Assembly: GCA_038496445.1 (NCBI GenBank)
Contig: JALMLS010000066.1
Coordinates: forward strand, 1-26,628
Direction of reading: 5' to 3'
Origin: Trichosphaerium sp. ATCC 40318
Lineage: Eukaryota; Discosea; Flabellinia; Trichosidae
Length of the DNA: 26,628 bases
In this document: piece after piece, positions 9,700 to 19,816 of the stretch
Layout of the letters: every line of letters starts with the position of its first letter
How positions within the stretch are numbered: the first letter of the stretch is position 1
The notes under the pieces: model-generated
Databases searched by the model: none
The model's input: only the letters and a program-made list of their open reading frames with translations
What the model was told of the DNA's origin: nothing
Made by a program: the position numbers and the translations under genes

Positions 9700-11448
9700 T
9701 CACCTTCTTTGATTAGGACAGGTATTATGCCAATGTCCTTTTATACCACAACTGAAGCACACATGCTTTAGGTAACATCCATTTGGGCGTCTGGAGAAGC
9801 GACAGTTATCACTACTCAATGAATTCGCTTGAATACAGGCCAGGTGATCATTGGTGATGTTCCAAGGGTTGTTTCTGCTACCAACTTGAGCATCGATCAC
9901 TTCTTGCTTGGTGAGTGGAGGGCGTCTAGGTTGCTGTTGCCGTCTTGGCCTTGGTGGACCTCTAGGTTGATTGTTGGGTTGTTGAACCGGCCCTAGGTAC
10001 ATGTTAAAGTACAACTGAGGAACCAAGTATGGAGAATCAGATCGTTCCCAGAATTTTCTTACTGCACGATCAAAAATGAGTACCTGCTGCTGCGTATACA
10101 TTGACAATAGGGCTAGCACTTGGTTGTGGTATCTTTGATAGTGCTCTAACATAGTCTTCGAAATAAGACTGTTGGTCATATCTACGTTTGCTTGGCGGAG
10201 GATCAAACGAAGACGCATAATCAGATCTGCGTCGCTGGTTATCGGAATGGCTTTGGAGGGCCTGTGTGAAAGCACTGGTGAGCTATCAAAGACATTAAAA
10301 GACTGTACAAACTCTGGAAAATAAACTGGGTTTTTTATACCAAAACGTGTAATTCCACAAATCAAAGGAGAGTTGGTGAAAGTTTTTCGAAGTGCTGCTG
10401 CCTCTTCGGCACTTACCGCAGTGAAATCTGAGGGCATAATACCCTGAACCAATGGTGTAGGCGTTGTTTTTGCCATCAGTCCATTGTACGGCGCTGTAAC
10501 ATTGTCAAAAGAAAAAGTATCTGTTTTTGGAGTACCTTGTTGGTTTTGGTACTGATAAGGGTTAGGTAGCCCTGTTCCTGTCGCTGTACCCTGGTCTGGT
10601 ACCGACTGAATGCCTTGTGTAGGGCGTGGCGGTGTAGCCGTAACCTCCGTGGTCGCAGAGTTCTGCAAGCCTACACGAGAGGCATAAGAAAGACAAATTT
10701 CTCTTGCTTTTTCCAAAATTTGTAAATCTTTTTTGGTTTTTGTCCACGTGCCTTCCGGTTCCTTTGAGGCTTGTTGTTGTTTAAGCTCGTCATTCAGAGC
10801 TTGATTTTCTTTCTGAACCACGTCCAGTTGCCGTTTGAGTACTTCTGTTTGTCGCTGGTAGTCCTCTGTCGCTTGAATTAGGTTCTGTACCAGTTGGAGC
10901 TGCTCTGGACTAGAAAGATCCAGATCCTCGCGAATTGTAAGGTCTTCGGAGGAAACTCCGGCTAAAGCAGCGTCAACTTCAGAGTCATCAAAAGAAGGTA
11001 CATCCTGATTATTTTGAAAATTTTTATCACGTGACGGAGATACCAATGAAACTATTTTTGAAACAAAGTTCTTTTTCGGTGTTTGAGGCTTAAAAATGTT
11101 TTGGAGGTTTTCCATATGCCTTCCGGACATATTTAAAAAGGTAGTACCTATTTTAATCCAGTCCGGATACTTTTTCAACTCTACATCTGTAGCGACCTGT
11201 TCGTAAATCTCCAGTATAGTATCTCTGGATTGCGCCATAATCTTATCCCACAACTGTGTCCCTTTAATTTTCTTGTCGGGATCAAGGTTAACCGCCAGGA
11301 AATTAACAAAATCCCGCTTGGTTGCCTTCTCTTTTGTTTTTGAAAACTCACGGAATTGTGGAGCTGCATCCACAACAATTTTATACCAGTATGGGCCTAC
11401 GCCTAAATACTTACCAGTATCACCAATGTTTTGATTGCTACTCGCCAT
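9700..11448 (-). CDS. Gag-like nucleocapsid protein of the YR retrotransposon
   Basis: 582-aa structural protein presumed to package element RNA. Its C-terminus has a retroviral-type zinc knuckle, Cys564-x2-Cys567-x4-His572-x4-Cys577 (CFSCGIKGHWHNTC), preceded by a basic proline/arginine stretch (about 510-535). A heptad-rich glutamine/leucine segment near residues 182-228 is a probable coiled coil for assembly. The centre (about 255-330) is low-complexity and Gln/Thr/Pro rich. The ATG at 11448 lies inside repeat A1 and is immediately preceded by a CAA repeat. It ends AGG TGA CAA, after which the same frame runs into RT. Confidence 0.85.
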   Translation of the reverse strand: MASSNQNIGDTGKYLGVGPYWYKIVVDAAPQFREFSKTKEKATKRDFVNFLAVNLDPDKKIKGTQLWDKIMAQSRDTILEIYEQVATDVELKKYPDWIKIGTTFLNMSGRHMENLQNIFKPQTPKKNFVSKIVSLVSPSRDKNFQNNQDVPSFDDSEVDAALAGVSSEDLTIREDLDLSSPEQLQLVQNLIQATEDYQRQTEVLKRQLDVVQKENQALNDELKQQQASKEPEGTWTKTKKDLQILEKAREICLSYASRVGLQNSATTEVTATPPRPTQGIQSVPDQGTATGTGLPNPYQYQNQQGTPKTDTFSFDNVTAPYNGLMAKTTPTPLVQGIMPSDFTAVSAEEAAALRKTFTNSPLICGITRFGIKNPVYFPEFVQSFNVFDSSPVLSHRPSKAIPITSDADLIMRLRLILRQANVDMTNSLISKTMLEHYQRYHNQVLALLSMYTQQQVLIFDRAVRKFWERSDSPYLVPQLYFNMYLGPVQQPNNQPRGPPRPRRQQQPRRPPLTKQEVIDAQVGSRNNPWNITNDHLACIQANSLSSDNCRFSRRPNGCYLKHVCFSCGIKGHWHNTCPNQRR

Positions 11449-11537
11449 TGTTGTTGTTGTTGCCTATTGTGTCCTTCGATATTGACAGTCTTGTTCAGTC
11501 CAACCAAACGCTTGAAATGTTCCACATCTTCATTCAT
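11426..11537 (-). repeat. Split direct repeat A1 (element 5' end) with gag leader
   Basis: 112-nt terminal repeat matching 6815-6926. It holds the 5' leader, a run of CAA triplets abutting the gag ATG and the first seven gag codons. Beyond 11537 the host sequence resumes with similarity to the 5' flank of copy 3. Confidence 0.85.
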
Positions 11538-11555
11538 GAATACAAAGCAGACAGT

Positions 11556-11660
11556 GCCTGAAGGTCGTACCAAGGGTTGTACATTCCTATATGAGGGCGC
11601 TAAACATATCAAGGTAAGAAATTAGGTGAGTTGGGTGCCAACACTGACAGTAACAAGGCT
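11556..11660. repeat. Duplicated intergenic block
   Basis: Closely matches about 14382-14480, and its inner part (GGGTGCCAACACTG...) also matches about 3236-3300. This is the flank of the duplicated family unit and shows that the retrotransposon interrupted one duplicate. Confidence 0.6.
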
Positions 11661-11684
11661 TTATATTTAGAACATATCTTAGAT

Positions 11685-11723
11685 GAGAATGAGAGCCAAC
11701 AGCACCTCCATTGTGTTTACCAT
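11685..11723 (-). pseudogene. Relic of a family exon 1 (signal peptide only)
   Basis: ATG at 11723 gives MVNTMEVLLALILI then a stop. CACGTG lies 26 nt upstream (11749). It corresponds to the relic at 3637, from which it differs by a deletion of about 300 nt that removed exon 2. Non-functional. Confidence 0.5.
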
Positions 11724-11748
11724 TACGGGTCGTGTTGTGGTAATTTAT

Positions 11749-11754
11749 CACGTG
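11749..11754. promoter_or_regulatory. CACGTG box of the 11723 relic
   Basis: Same TTTATCACGTGTTGACG context as at 3690-3703, upstream of a start codon whose gene is now destroyed. Confidence 0.35.
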
Positions 11755-11850
11755 TTGACGATAGTTTAACGCACAGAACGCTTGTAGTAAAAGTTGAGGT
11801 ATTTAAAATATGCTAACGTTGGAGTAAACTGAACACAGTGGGATTTCGCA

Positions 11851-11856
11851 TTTATT
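11851..11856 (-). terminator. AATAAA polyadenylation signal, copy 3
   Basis: AATAAA on the minus strand about 70 nt past the copy 3 stop. Confidence 0.45.
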
Positions 11857-11925
11857 CAGTATCCCATAGTTTTTTGCATTATTTTTCAATGGGTCAGTTT
11901 TTCTTTCGCGTTGAAATGACATTAT

Positions 11926-14252
11926 TCAATTCATTGGCGTTATTTTTGCTTCTTTTGCTATATTTCTTATTGACCAAGGTACTATAGCTGTTCTGAGAGG
12001 TTTGATGACAAATACAGATATCATGAATGCTACAAAAATCTAGTAGAAAATGAGTAAATGCAAAGAAACCAAGTGGATCTTACAAACAAGAATCCACCAG
12101 TTACACCAAGTACTATTGCTACAGTATTATCGCCAGGACATTCACTGATGATAGCTAACAAATCAAGACCTGTAGGAGAGCGTTGCTGTTCATGATCAAC
12201 ACAATCGCTGGCTACTACTTGAACATCGCCATTTATACAAGGTGATGAAATAACATTGATTACTTGCTCAGATGATGTGTCAACACCGGATATGTCAACA
12301 ATAAATGAACTATTAGACAATATCACCAAGCATCCTAAAGTTATAGTCAATACAATAACTCTACGTTGTAGATGATATCATTACCTTTCACAGAAAGTGT
12401 GGTAGTTTCATCGTCAACCACTAGAATCACATCGCCATTGTTTGTGAAATCACCTTCAATCACTGTAGGCTCAGTTATGCGTACAGCAACAGTGCTAGGT
12501 ATATATATACTCCTATTGTATGTACATTCTGTTCTAAGACACTGAAGGCAAGTGCTATTCATACACTCTAAGGTGTTGTTTACAATTCTTGAGCTTGTAG
12601 GTGCTGGAGTAATTGCTAGAACATTAATAAGTACTAAGTTATGGAATAGATACTCACGTATACAATCGAATAGACGATCCTGAGGTTTAATGAAGGCATT
12701 GTATTGCATATTCTCTGCTGACGCCAATATCTATGTATCTATTGTTACAAATGCTTTGCATTCATCGAAAACGTACAAACAGAACACAACTATGTTTGTC
12801 AATAATACCACTAATAGCATATTTAGGCAAGTTCATTGATAACTGTTTCTCAATGACTGTTTCCTTTAAGAACATTACTGGGAATCCAATAAGGTAAGAC
12901 TGTTGACGTACCAAGGTAACATTTGATGAATACTTAATATTTTGTGTTGTATTTGGGTAGAAATACAGAAAGACAAATGGAGAGGTTGTAGAAGATCCAA
13001 CGCTTATGGCAGATAATTCAGGAGCACTGTTGAAAAAATCAGACTGCACTAACGTTATTGATCCACATGTAGATGTGATTATGGCTGAGTAAGTGTAATT
13101 CAAATCATCCACTTGCAAATGAAGAACATTTTGATCCAAGTTGTATCTCAAATATACTCTCTGTACTGATTCTAAAACAGCTAGTGCATCATGTTCAACC
13201 GCCTAAAACAAGTGTGAATAAGAGAGGTTGTATAATAAACTGTACAGGAAGGGAGCTATTCCAGTATGTGAATTTCACATTTCTATGCAGATTGCGGAGT
13301 GATGCAACCACAAAACAGCTTTGATTAACGAATACAAGTGAACTATCAACAATACTTGTATTATCAACTTTAAAAAATGTGTCAGTGATATAATAAAGTA
13401 ACAACAATGAATCGCACATCCAATCAACACAGGGTCCAATCCATTTTCAAGAATGTAAGTGTAAGAAGGTCCTAACTTTACAAAACAATGAAGCAAGTAT
13501 TTGTTCACTTTATCTAAAAAGAGGAGTTAGCGCTAACAATGAATGTGTATGTCGCACATTCTACAATTGAGTTTCTTGAAGCGTCTAACGAGTTAGCCAT
13601 TTCTTCTTGAAATAGAGTGTCGTTGGTAACTTCAATTGTCTTTTCACAAAAAGGTAAGGTTGGGTTTCCGTATTCTTCTCACCTACCTTTGTACTTATGT
13701 CCAAACGCAAAAACAATACTCGCAAACTTCCGTCTATATTTTTGTACACCGAAACAAATTCAGGTTGGTGTACTAAATTTGATAAAGTTGGGACTTTCGC
13801 ATCTGAAGCATTCGCTACAAACAATGGTTCAAAAGTTCGACTTCCAGCACGCCAATCTTTTCAAAACGTTAGTACCGATTAAAAGTGATTATTGAACCAT
13901 TACCTTGTATGGTGGTTACCGCTATACTGACTCCAACATCCAATGTTACATTATTTGCTACAGTGTTGTTAAAAACAAAATTGTTTTCAAAAAAAGTGTC
14001 GTTTACTAGCACGTGACACAAAGATGACATAAGTAGCGTCCGCTGTTCGTATTGATCCTATTTCTGTCGTTCCATTTTCTCTCATTGTGTGTTTAGTTTC
14101 CATCACCCAATTGGAGTCAAAAAATTCATCTTCTAGCGCCCCACGCGCGAACACTATAAAAAAATAAAACTAGAAACAAATTGTTTTTTCTTACCAGTTA
14201 CCCATATTAATGAAGTAGTTACGGTTAAATAGAGTCCTAGTGTACTAAACAT
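11926..14252 (-). CDS. Tandem type I membrane protein family, copy 3 (intact, 13 exons)
   Basis: Reference copy, 576 aa. Exons: 14195-14252, 14007-14153, 13904-13957, 13687-13856, 13565-13639, 13418-13475, 13246-13367, 12912-13202, 12777-12863, 12658-12730, 12385-12615, 12084-12334, 11926-12039. All introns are GT...AG and every phase joins in frame. Exon 1 is a signal peptide (MFSTLGLYLTVTTS). Next come a beta-rich, sequon-rich ectodomain, a cysteine cluster (NSTCLQCLRTEC), a beta-solenoid-like stretch (VIEGDFTNNGDVILV, SSPCINGDVQV), and one transmembrane helix split by the last intron (IVLGVTGGFLF / IFVAFMISVFVI). The tail has KPLRTAIVPWS and ends in TGA. Exons 5 and 6 together match one exon of copy 6, so these copies have an extra intron. 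I recognise no named domain. A variable surface receptor or adhesin is an inference. Confidence 0.85.
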
Positions 14253-14297
14253 ATTCAATTTTAACTTGTTCACGCGAAGATAAAACGTATTCGCTAG

Positions 14298-14322
14298 TTG
14301 GTCAATACTAGTTTTCCACGTG
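14298..14322 (-). promoter_or_regulatory. Promoter block of copy 3: TTGACCAA plus CACGTG
   Basis: CACGTG at 14317-14322, 65 nt upstream of the start codon, followed (minus strand) by a TATTGACCAA block. Best-preserved example of the combination seen in part at copies 1, 2 and 6. CACGTG is the core bound by bHLH and bZIP factors. Its role here is inferred from recurrence. Confidence 0.5.
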
Positions 14323-14780
14323 CACAATCTGACAAACCGAGTTGGCTGAAGTTATTAAGTACATCCAACAAAGCAGAGGTAGCCTGAAGGTCGTAGAAAG
14401 GGTTGTGCATTATTATATGACGACGTTAAACATATCAAGGTTAGAAATGGGGCGGATTGGGTGCCACAACTAACAGCAAGATTATTGATACTTGGCTAAT
14501 GAGCAGAAAATACTTGGTGATTGATTGTTTGATTGATAAATCAAAACGTGAAAGAATACTTTGGAAAGAACAGGCTGGTACTGAATACAAACAGCATTGA
14601 TTCATGGCGCACTTGACTAAAACGTACACTTCTTATTGTTACTCAGTTCACTGTATCTTCCTTCTCACTGCCTAGGGTAATCCTTAGAAGCAGAACCCCG
14701 TAAGCCAATAAGTATTCTTAGAATGTTGTGACCTATTTCAAATACCAAGCATTTTATTTAGCTACAACTTTCCTTTGATA
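14323..14780. other. Intergenic spacer between copies 4 and 3
   Basis: Holds the duplicated block at about 14382-14480 and, near 14519-14550, a TGATTGATTGTTTGATTG repeat. I see no coding segment with family similarity. The 3' end contains the copy 4 polyadenylation signal. Confidence 0.5.
14753..14758 (-). terminator. AATAAA polyadenylation signal, copy 4
   Basis: AATAAA on the minus strand 23 nt past the copy 4 stop codon. Confidence 0.4.
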
Positions 14781-17079
14781 TCAATTCACTGGTACTACTT
14801 TTACATCTCTTCTTAAACTTCGGAGAGACCATGGCACAATAGCTTGACGTAGAGGCCCGAATACAAATACAAATATGATTAAAACAACAAATAGCTAAGC
14901 ACAACATTAGCAAGTACAAAAATAGAGAAGTTGTATTACTACTAGGAAACCAAACATTACTCCAAGTACAATTGCTAAACTATTGCTATCACGTGTACAT
15001 TTGCGTTTGATTAAAAACAAGTCAATGCCATTGTTAGAGCGTTGTTGTTCATGGTCAACACAATCACTGGTTATTACTTGAACAATGCCGTTAATACAAG
15101 GTGATGAAATAGCATTATTCACTTTGTCAGATGATGCGTTCACTCTTGATACATCAATAACAAATAAAGTATTTGGTTGTATCTCAAGGCACCCTAAAAA
15201 AACGGTTAACTAGTTACAGTTGGTCTCTAATACCTTCAACAGTAAGAGTGGCGCCCTCGTTGTCTTCAACTTTTAGAATTACTTCGCCGTTGTTTGTGAA
15301 GTCACCTTTGATTACTGTAGGCGATTGAATAGTTACAATGGCATCATTAAGTACGATAACATTAGCTTCTATCACACATACTGGTTCCATTGGATCGCAT
15401 TGAATACAACAACTATCCGTACACTCTATAGTTCTTGCTAGTAAAGGAGTAAACTATCTGTTTTTTAACTACTACATACAACTACAATCAGCGAAGTCTG
15501 ATGCATTTATGAATGCGCTATATTGATCATTCTCTGATGCCAGTAACACCTACATAAGTTTAAGACGAGTTAAAAACGAATAACATACTAAAAAAAGACA
15601 GTGTTGTTCATCCAGAATGCCTTGAATCTCCCCTGGTGAAAACGGGCTGTTTATTTGGGTAGTTCTCACTATTTTCTCAACAGCGTTTCCCTGTATCTTG
15701 TAAATAATTATTTATCACGTGTACTGTCATTGAAATACCAATTGTGGGGAGGAAGACAACATGAAATCAGTTGTGTTGTTGTCAAAGAATACAAACACAA
15801 ATGGAGTGTAACCTGAGCCATGAGCGTTTATAACTGCTACAGGGGCGGCATCAAACGATACCTGAAATTGTCGCACAACATCTGCTGTGATTTTTCCTGT
15901 TCTGAAGCCTAAGTTGTGATTGCAATTACCTACCAACTTGTGAGAAGTAGTAATGGCCACCCCTGTTTCTAGCTCTATCTGCACCACCAAAGAGTTTTTG
16001 AATAGATTGTATTCTACACTATTTATGTTTCTGATTGGCGCTGTATGAACAAAAGCACTGTCCTTCAGTTTAAGGTTACGTTATGAACAGTTTTTACAAC
16101 ACAAACTTACTCCTTCTAACTCAAGAATTCCGTTCTTTTCAGTGTCAAAATAAGTGATTCGCAAGAATAGAGTTGCGTTAATACTACGTGCAAGCAACAA
16201 AGTTGTATTGTGAGCAACTGCAAAGTCGAAATCTGTTACAATTAGACTACTATACAAAAAACCCGATATCCCTACAATATGTCATGACAACATTCACGAC
16301 ATAGACATTCAATGGCGTACGTTTGGGGCTTTGGTCTTGTTGAAACTCGAACGTTGCTCTTTCGCTATGACTAGTTCTACTGCGAAGCGTGAAGAATGAA
16401 ACGTAGTACGTATCTAACAGCCGTTAACATTTTGTAGTGCAAATCTCGTACCCTCATATGATACGAATGTATATGATATTAGTACAATACTCTGAGATAG
16501 AGTAATCGGAAATGAATGACTCGATGTTATTGATAACTCCTTGATAAAACGCACGTGATATTAGAAGCAATACTAAACGTTATCTTACCTCTGTAGAGAG
16601 ATTAAGGCTCACGAATGTTACACCAAAGCTTGTATCGTTTCCGTTTCTATGCATCATAGCGAATACTGGCGAATCGCTTATGTGCACATCTTTGGTTAAC
16701 TTTGGATCTCTAATGTTCACCGAGATATAACGAAGATTGCGTACCATCTAGCGTTGTCACTGTAACAATTACACCAGGAACAGATGCTTTGTCTATCAAA
16801 TAAGTCAATATGAAACCAAACGACGCTAACCACCTGCATTAGCTGCGAAGATGTAAAAAGTAGTGTTGTATGCTTCTAAAGCGCTCATAGTTGTTGTTCC
16901 AATTGAAGATATTTCAACTCCTTCAAGTATCCCACGTGAACTAAAAAACTGATCCAAAGGTGGCGCAGGGCTGAATACAACTAACATGCATAAATAAATA
17001 ACCGTTTAAACAATAATTCTACTTGAGTACCTGGTAGAAATAAAAGCGAGTACAGTATAGCAACGGCGATGGTTAACAT
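14781..17079 (-). pseudogene. Tandem type I membrane protein family, copy 4 (probable pseudogene)
   Basis: Full-length relative with start at 17079 (MLTIAVAILYSLLFLP), exon 2 block LDQFFSSRGILEG...YNTTFYIFAANA, exon 7 TPFVFVFFDNNTT, cysteine exon ECTDSCCIQC with VIKGDFTNNGEVIL, exon SSPCINGIVQV, split transmembrane helix (IVLGVMFGFLV / LFVVLIIFVFVF) and tail GPLRQAIVPWSLR ending TGA at 14781. A deletion of roughly 55 nt near 16720-16740 removes the end of intron 3 and the start of exon 4 (the W-AGN-TF block of other copies). Joining at the remaining ATTAG gives an early stop. An unusual splice could rescue the frame, so the pseudogene call is probable, not certain. The 16250-16440 stretch is a long intron or insertion with nothing recognisable. 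Confidence 0.65.
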
Positions 17080-17277
17080 TTAAACCTGTGTGTAAGTTGA
17101 TGCCAAAAAGAGTTGAATGATGTTGTTTTATTTGGGGGAACACCAAGACTTGAGAAATAAAACAGAACACCAGTGTCACTCATCTGTCATTACTCTGCTA
17201 CCGTAGCAACTGTGTTCAATTCATAGATCATACAAACGTTTATATTTGAAAAAAACAGATATTGGTTTGTTCGTTTG

Positions 17278-19712
17278 TTAAACAGTTTTTGATTGGGTTA
17301 CTTGACTCATAGCTGCTAATTCATTTTTGCTTAGAGACCAAGGTACAATTGCCTTTTGGAAAGGTTTGACCACAATTACAGAAATGATGAAAGCAACACA
17401 TATCTAATCCAACAATGTTAAGATAGTAAATAAGTGATCAGTCTTACTTACCAATAAGAAACCAAATGTTACACCAAGTGATATTGCCATAGTACTACTT
17501 GTACTATTTTTAGTTGAACATGCACCTATGGTTAAAAATAAAACAAGTCCTGTTGTTGAAAATTGCTGTTCGTGATCAACACAATTGTATGTGATGACTT
17601 GAACAGTCCCATTTATACAAGGTGATGAAATAGCATTGATCTCTTTATCAGATGATGTGTCCACTCCTGATACATCAATCACAAATGAACTATTTGGTAG
17701 TATCACTAAGCATCCTAAATACATTTATTACATTGTAATAGATTACAATACTTTACAATAATATACCTTTTACAGTAAGAATGGGAGTTGTTTCATCATC
17801 GAATACTAGAATCACTTCACCTTTGTTTGTGAAATCGCCATCTATCACTGTAGGTGCTTTTATAGTTGTAATGATATCAGGAGTGATTAGTACACCTGAT
17901 TCACACATGTTGTCATTGAGTCACATTGTAGATAAGAGCTATTTGTACATTGAAGTGTTTTGTTGTGAGTACTTTGTTTTTGAGGGAGTGATGGCTACGT
18001 GATTACTGAACCAGTGGGAGCAATGATGGGTTGTATATTGGCACTGAATTGGTCGTCATGATTTCCAATTAGTACCTTGAATAATATCGTTAAAAGATTG
18101 TTGTAACTAGCACGTAGCAAAGCTAAACGTACAACAAGAATGCAGTGCTGTCTATCAAGGATACCTTGAACTTTTTGAGCAAAAAAAGGGTGCGCAGGCA
18201 AATCCTTCTTTACCAGGTTATCCTATGGCTTAGGTAAAACTCTGTTATCGTGTTATGGTCGTACCAATCGCGGAGATGAAGAAAACGCCACAGTAGTGTT
18301 AGGAAATGGATCATAGTGCATATAAACAAATGGAGAAATAGCTGATTTATCATAAGTGTTTACTGCTGTTGCTTCTCCATTTTCGAATATCACGTGATGA
18401 CTCTCTGCGAATTTCGCATGTTTACAATGTTATTGTATGTCCATTTCGAATAGCGCCTTTAAAATAGTCGTATTTTGCAAATGTAGCTGGATTACCAAAG
18501 AGGCAGTGAATGAGTTGTATTCAAGATACTCAATATCTGTTATTTCCTCAGGTGCTGTTTCATTGAACACTTTTTGTTTGGTGGTCTTGTATTTTTGGAA
18601 ATTAGTCACATTTAATAACGTTGACAAGCGTACAGTATTCAAAGATGTATCAAAGAAAGTGAAGGAAATCATATTCAAGTTGTCGAACCAGGCATGTAAA
18701 AAACAATTTGGTCCAATAACTTCGAACAAAGCATCAGAAACAAATAGATTTACACCTAAGCTTATCAGTTTGAAAAAAAAATTATTAATTTAGGAACAAA
18801 TTACTGCTAGTGAGTTTTGGATTGCAATGTTCTTCAAGCTCGAATGTTTCCGCAAGACCTTCTTGTTCATTGAAAAAACAAAAAACATAATATTTGCCTA
18901 CCAAATAATCAGATTTGTTCTCTTTACATACACATATTGTACCCTCGTGTGATGTAAATGTATGCCTGCTTACGCCCCCAGACTCTATTATAACAGCAAA
19001 TGAATAGGTTTGCGAAACTGAAACAACCTTGCACGTGATATTAGTAAAAAGCGATTTGGAAAATTGTGGCTAGCACCTTTGTTGATAGATTAAGATGAAG
19101 GAACGATACACTAAATGCGGACATAGGTTTGTGCATCATAGCAAACGTTGTAGAACCGTTAATAGAAATAGAAGTGGTCAGTTTTGGATCTCTCGTTTGT
19201 GGAATGAACAAAGGCTTGAATGTTAGGTTTCCAGCAATCCAATCTAATGGTTGTTAGATATAAATGTGGTGTCCGTCGCAAGCAAGTTGCAGAAAACCAA
19301 GAATGTACAGATTTTTTCACTTGCTACGCACAAAAGCTTCAAATTTAAAGATTGTATTCCTTACCATTGATTGTTGTCACTTGTACAATTACACCGCTTG
19401 TGCCATTTGAATCTATCTCAATATCGTTAATAATTTAGATATTTGTAAAATTAAAAAGATTGTGACGCACTCGCGTTAGCAGCAATGATATAATACGTTG
19501 TATCACGTGTTTCTAAAGCACCTATATTGGCTAGTGCGAGCTGTGTTATGTTAGGTCCTTCTAGCACGCCAGTTGAATTAAAGAATTCATCTATGGGAAA
19601 CTGCTGAGCTAGTACGACTAAAAAAAAAAGCTTTTTCAAATATTCAGTGCGTTCAAAGCTTACTAGGTAACACTAACATCAAATACGGCATAATTACAAT
19701 ACCGTTTACCAT
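17278..19712 (-). pseudogene. Tandem type I membrane protein family, copy 5 (pseudogene)
   Basis: Start at 19712 (MVNGIVIMPYLMLVLP). Exon 2 FPIDEFFNSTGVLEG...TTYYIIAANAS, exon 4 GNLTFKPLFIPQ, exon 7 ATAVNTYDKSAISPFVYMHY, cysteine exon, exon SSPCINGTVQV and tail KPFQKAIVPWSLS are all present; TAA at 17278. Three lesions are visible. There is an in-frame TAA at 18430-18432 inside exon 7, with homology continuing beyond it. Only a 12-nt remnant with an in-frame TAG (17995-18006) stands where the intron before the cysteine exon should be. A 4-nt deletion near 17896-17905 shifts the frame within that exon. By contrast 17593-17839 is almost identical to copy 6, which points to a conversion tract from a functional neighbour. 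Confidence 0.75.
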
Positions 19713-19810
19713 TTGCCTTGAGCCTTGTTTGTACAGTTTAAATTCGATAAGAGAAAACCATGCACAAGAACTTCACATTTTATTTCGGTATTCATGAGAA
19801 AAAAACGGTA

Positions 19811-19816
19811 CACGTG
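19811..19816. promoter_or_regulatory. CACGTG between copy 5 and the F-box relic
   Basis: Palindromic CACGTG 99 nt upstream of the copy 5 start on one strand and upstream of the F-box relic on the other. Position fits a formerly bidirectional promoter. Confidence 0.4.

Larger units (their letters stand above)
6613..11537 (-). mobile_element. Tyrosine-recombinase retrotransposon, Ngaro/PAT-like (DIRS order)
   Basis: Complete-looking element read on the minus strand. Layout is A1 (11426-11537), gag, RT/RNase H, tyrosine recombinase, B1 (6926-7027), A2 (6815-6926), a 100-nt spacer (6715-6814) and B2 (6613-6714). The A pair (112 nt) and B pair (102 nt) look identical or nearly so. Split direct repeats, a YR instead of a DDE integrase and the order gag-RT-RH-YR define the Ngaro/PAT-type arrangement. 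DIRS-1 instead has inverted termini and a methyltransferase-like domain. Hydrolase and methyltransferase domains are absent here. No target-site duplication is seen, as expected for YR integration. Open frames and repeat identity suggest recent insertion. It lies between duplicated host sequences whose unoccupied counterpart is near 14360. Confidence 0.9.

Noticed and set aside
8101-9702. Stop-codon reassignment as explanation for in-frame stops in the retrotransposon
   Set aside because: Host genes here end at TAA, TGA and TAG in positions fixed by paralogue alignment, so all three act as stops.
6613-11537. LTR retrotransposon or endogenous retrovirus
   Set aside because: No flanking long repeats in LTR order, no DDE integrase, no protease motif. 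A tyrosine recombinase and split repeats are present instead.
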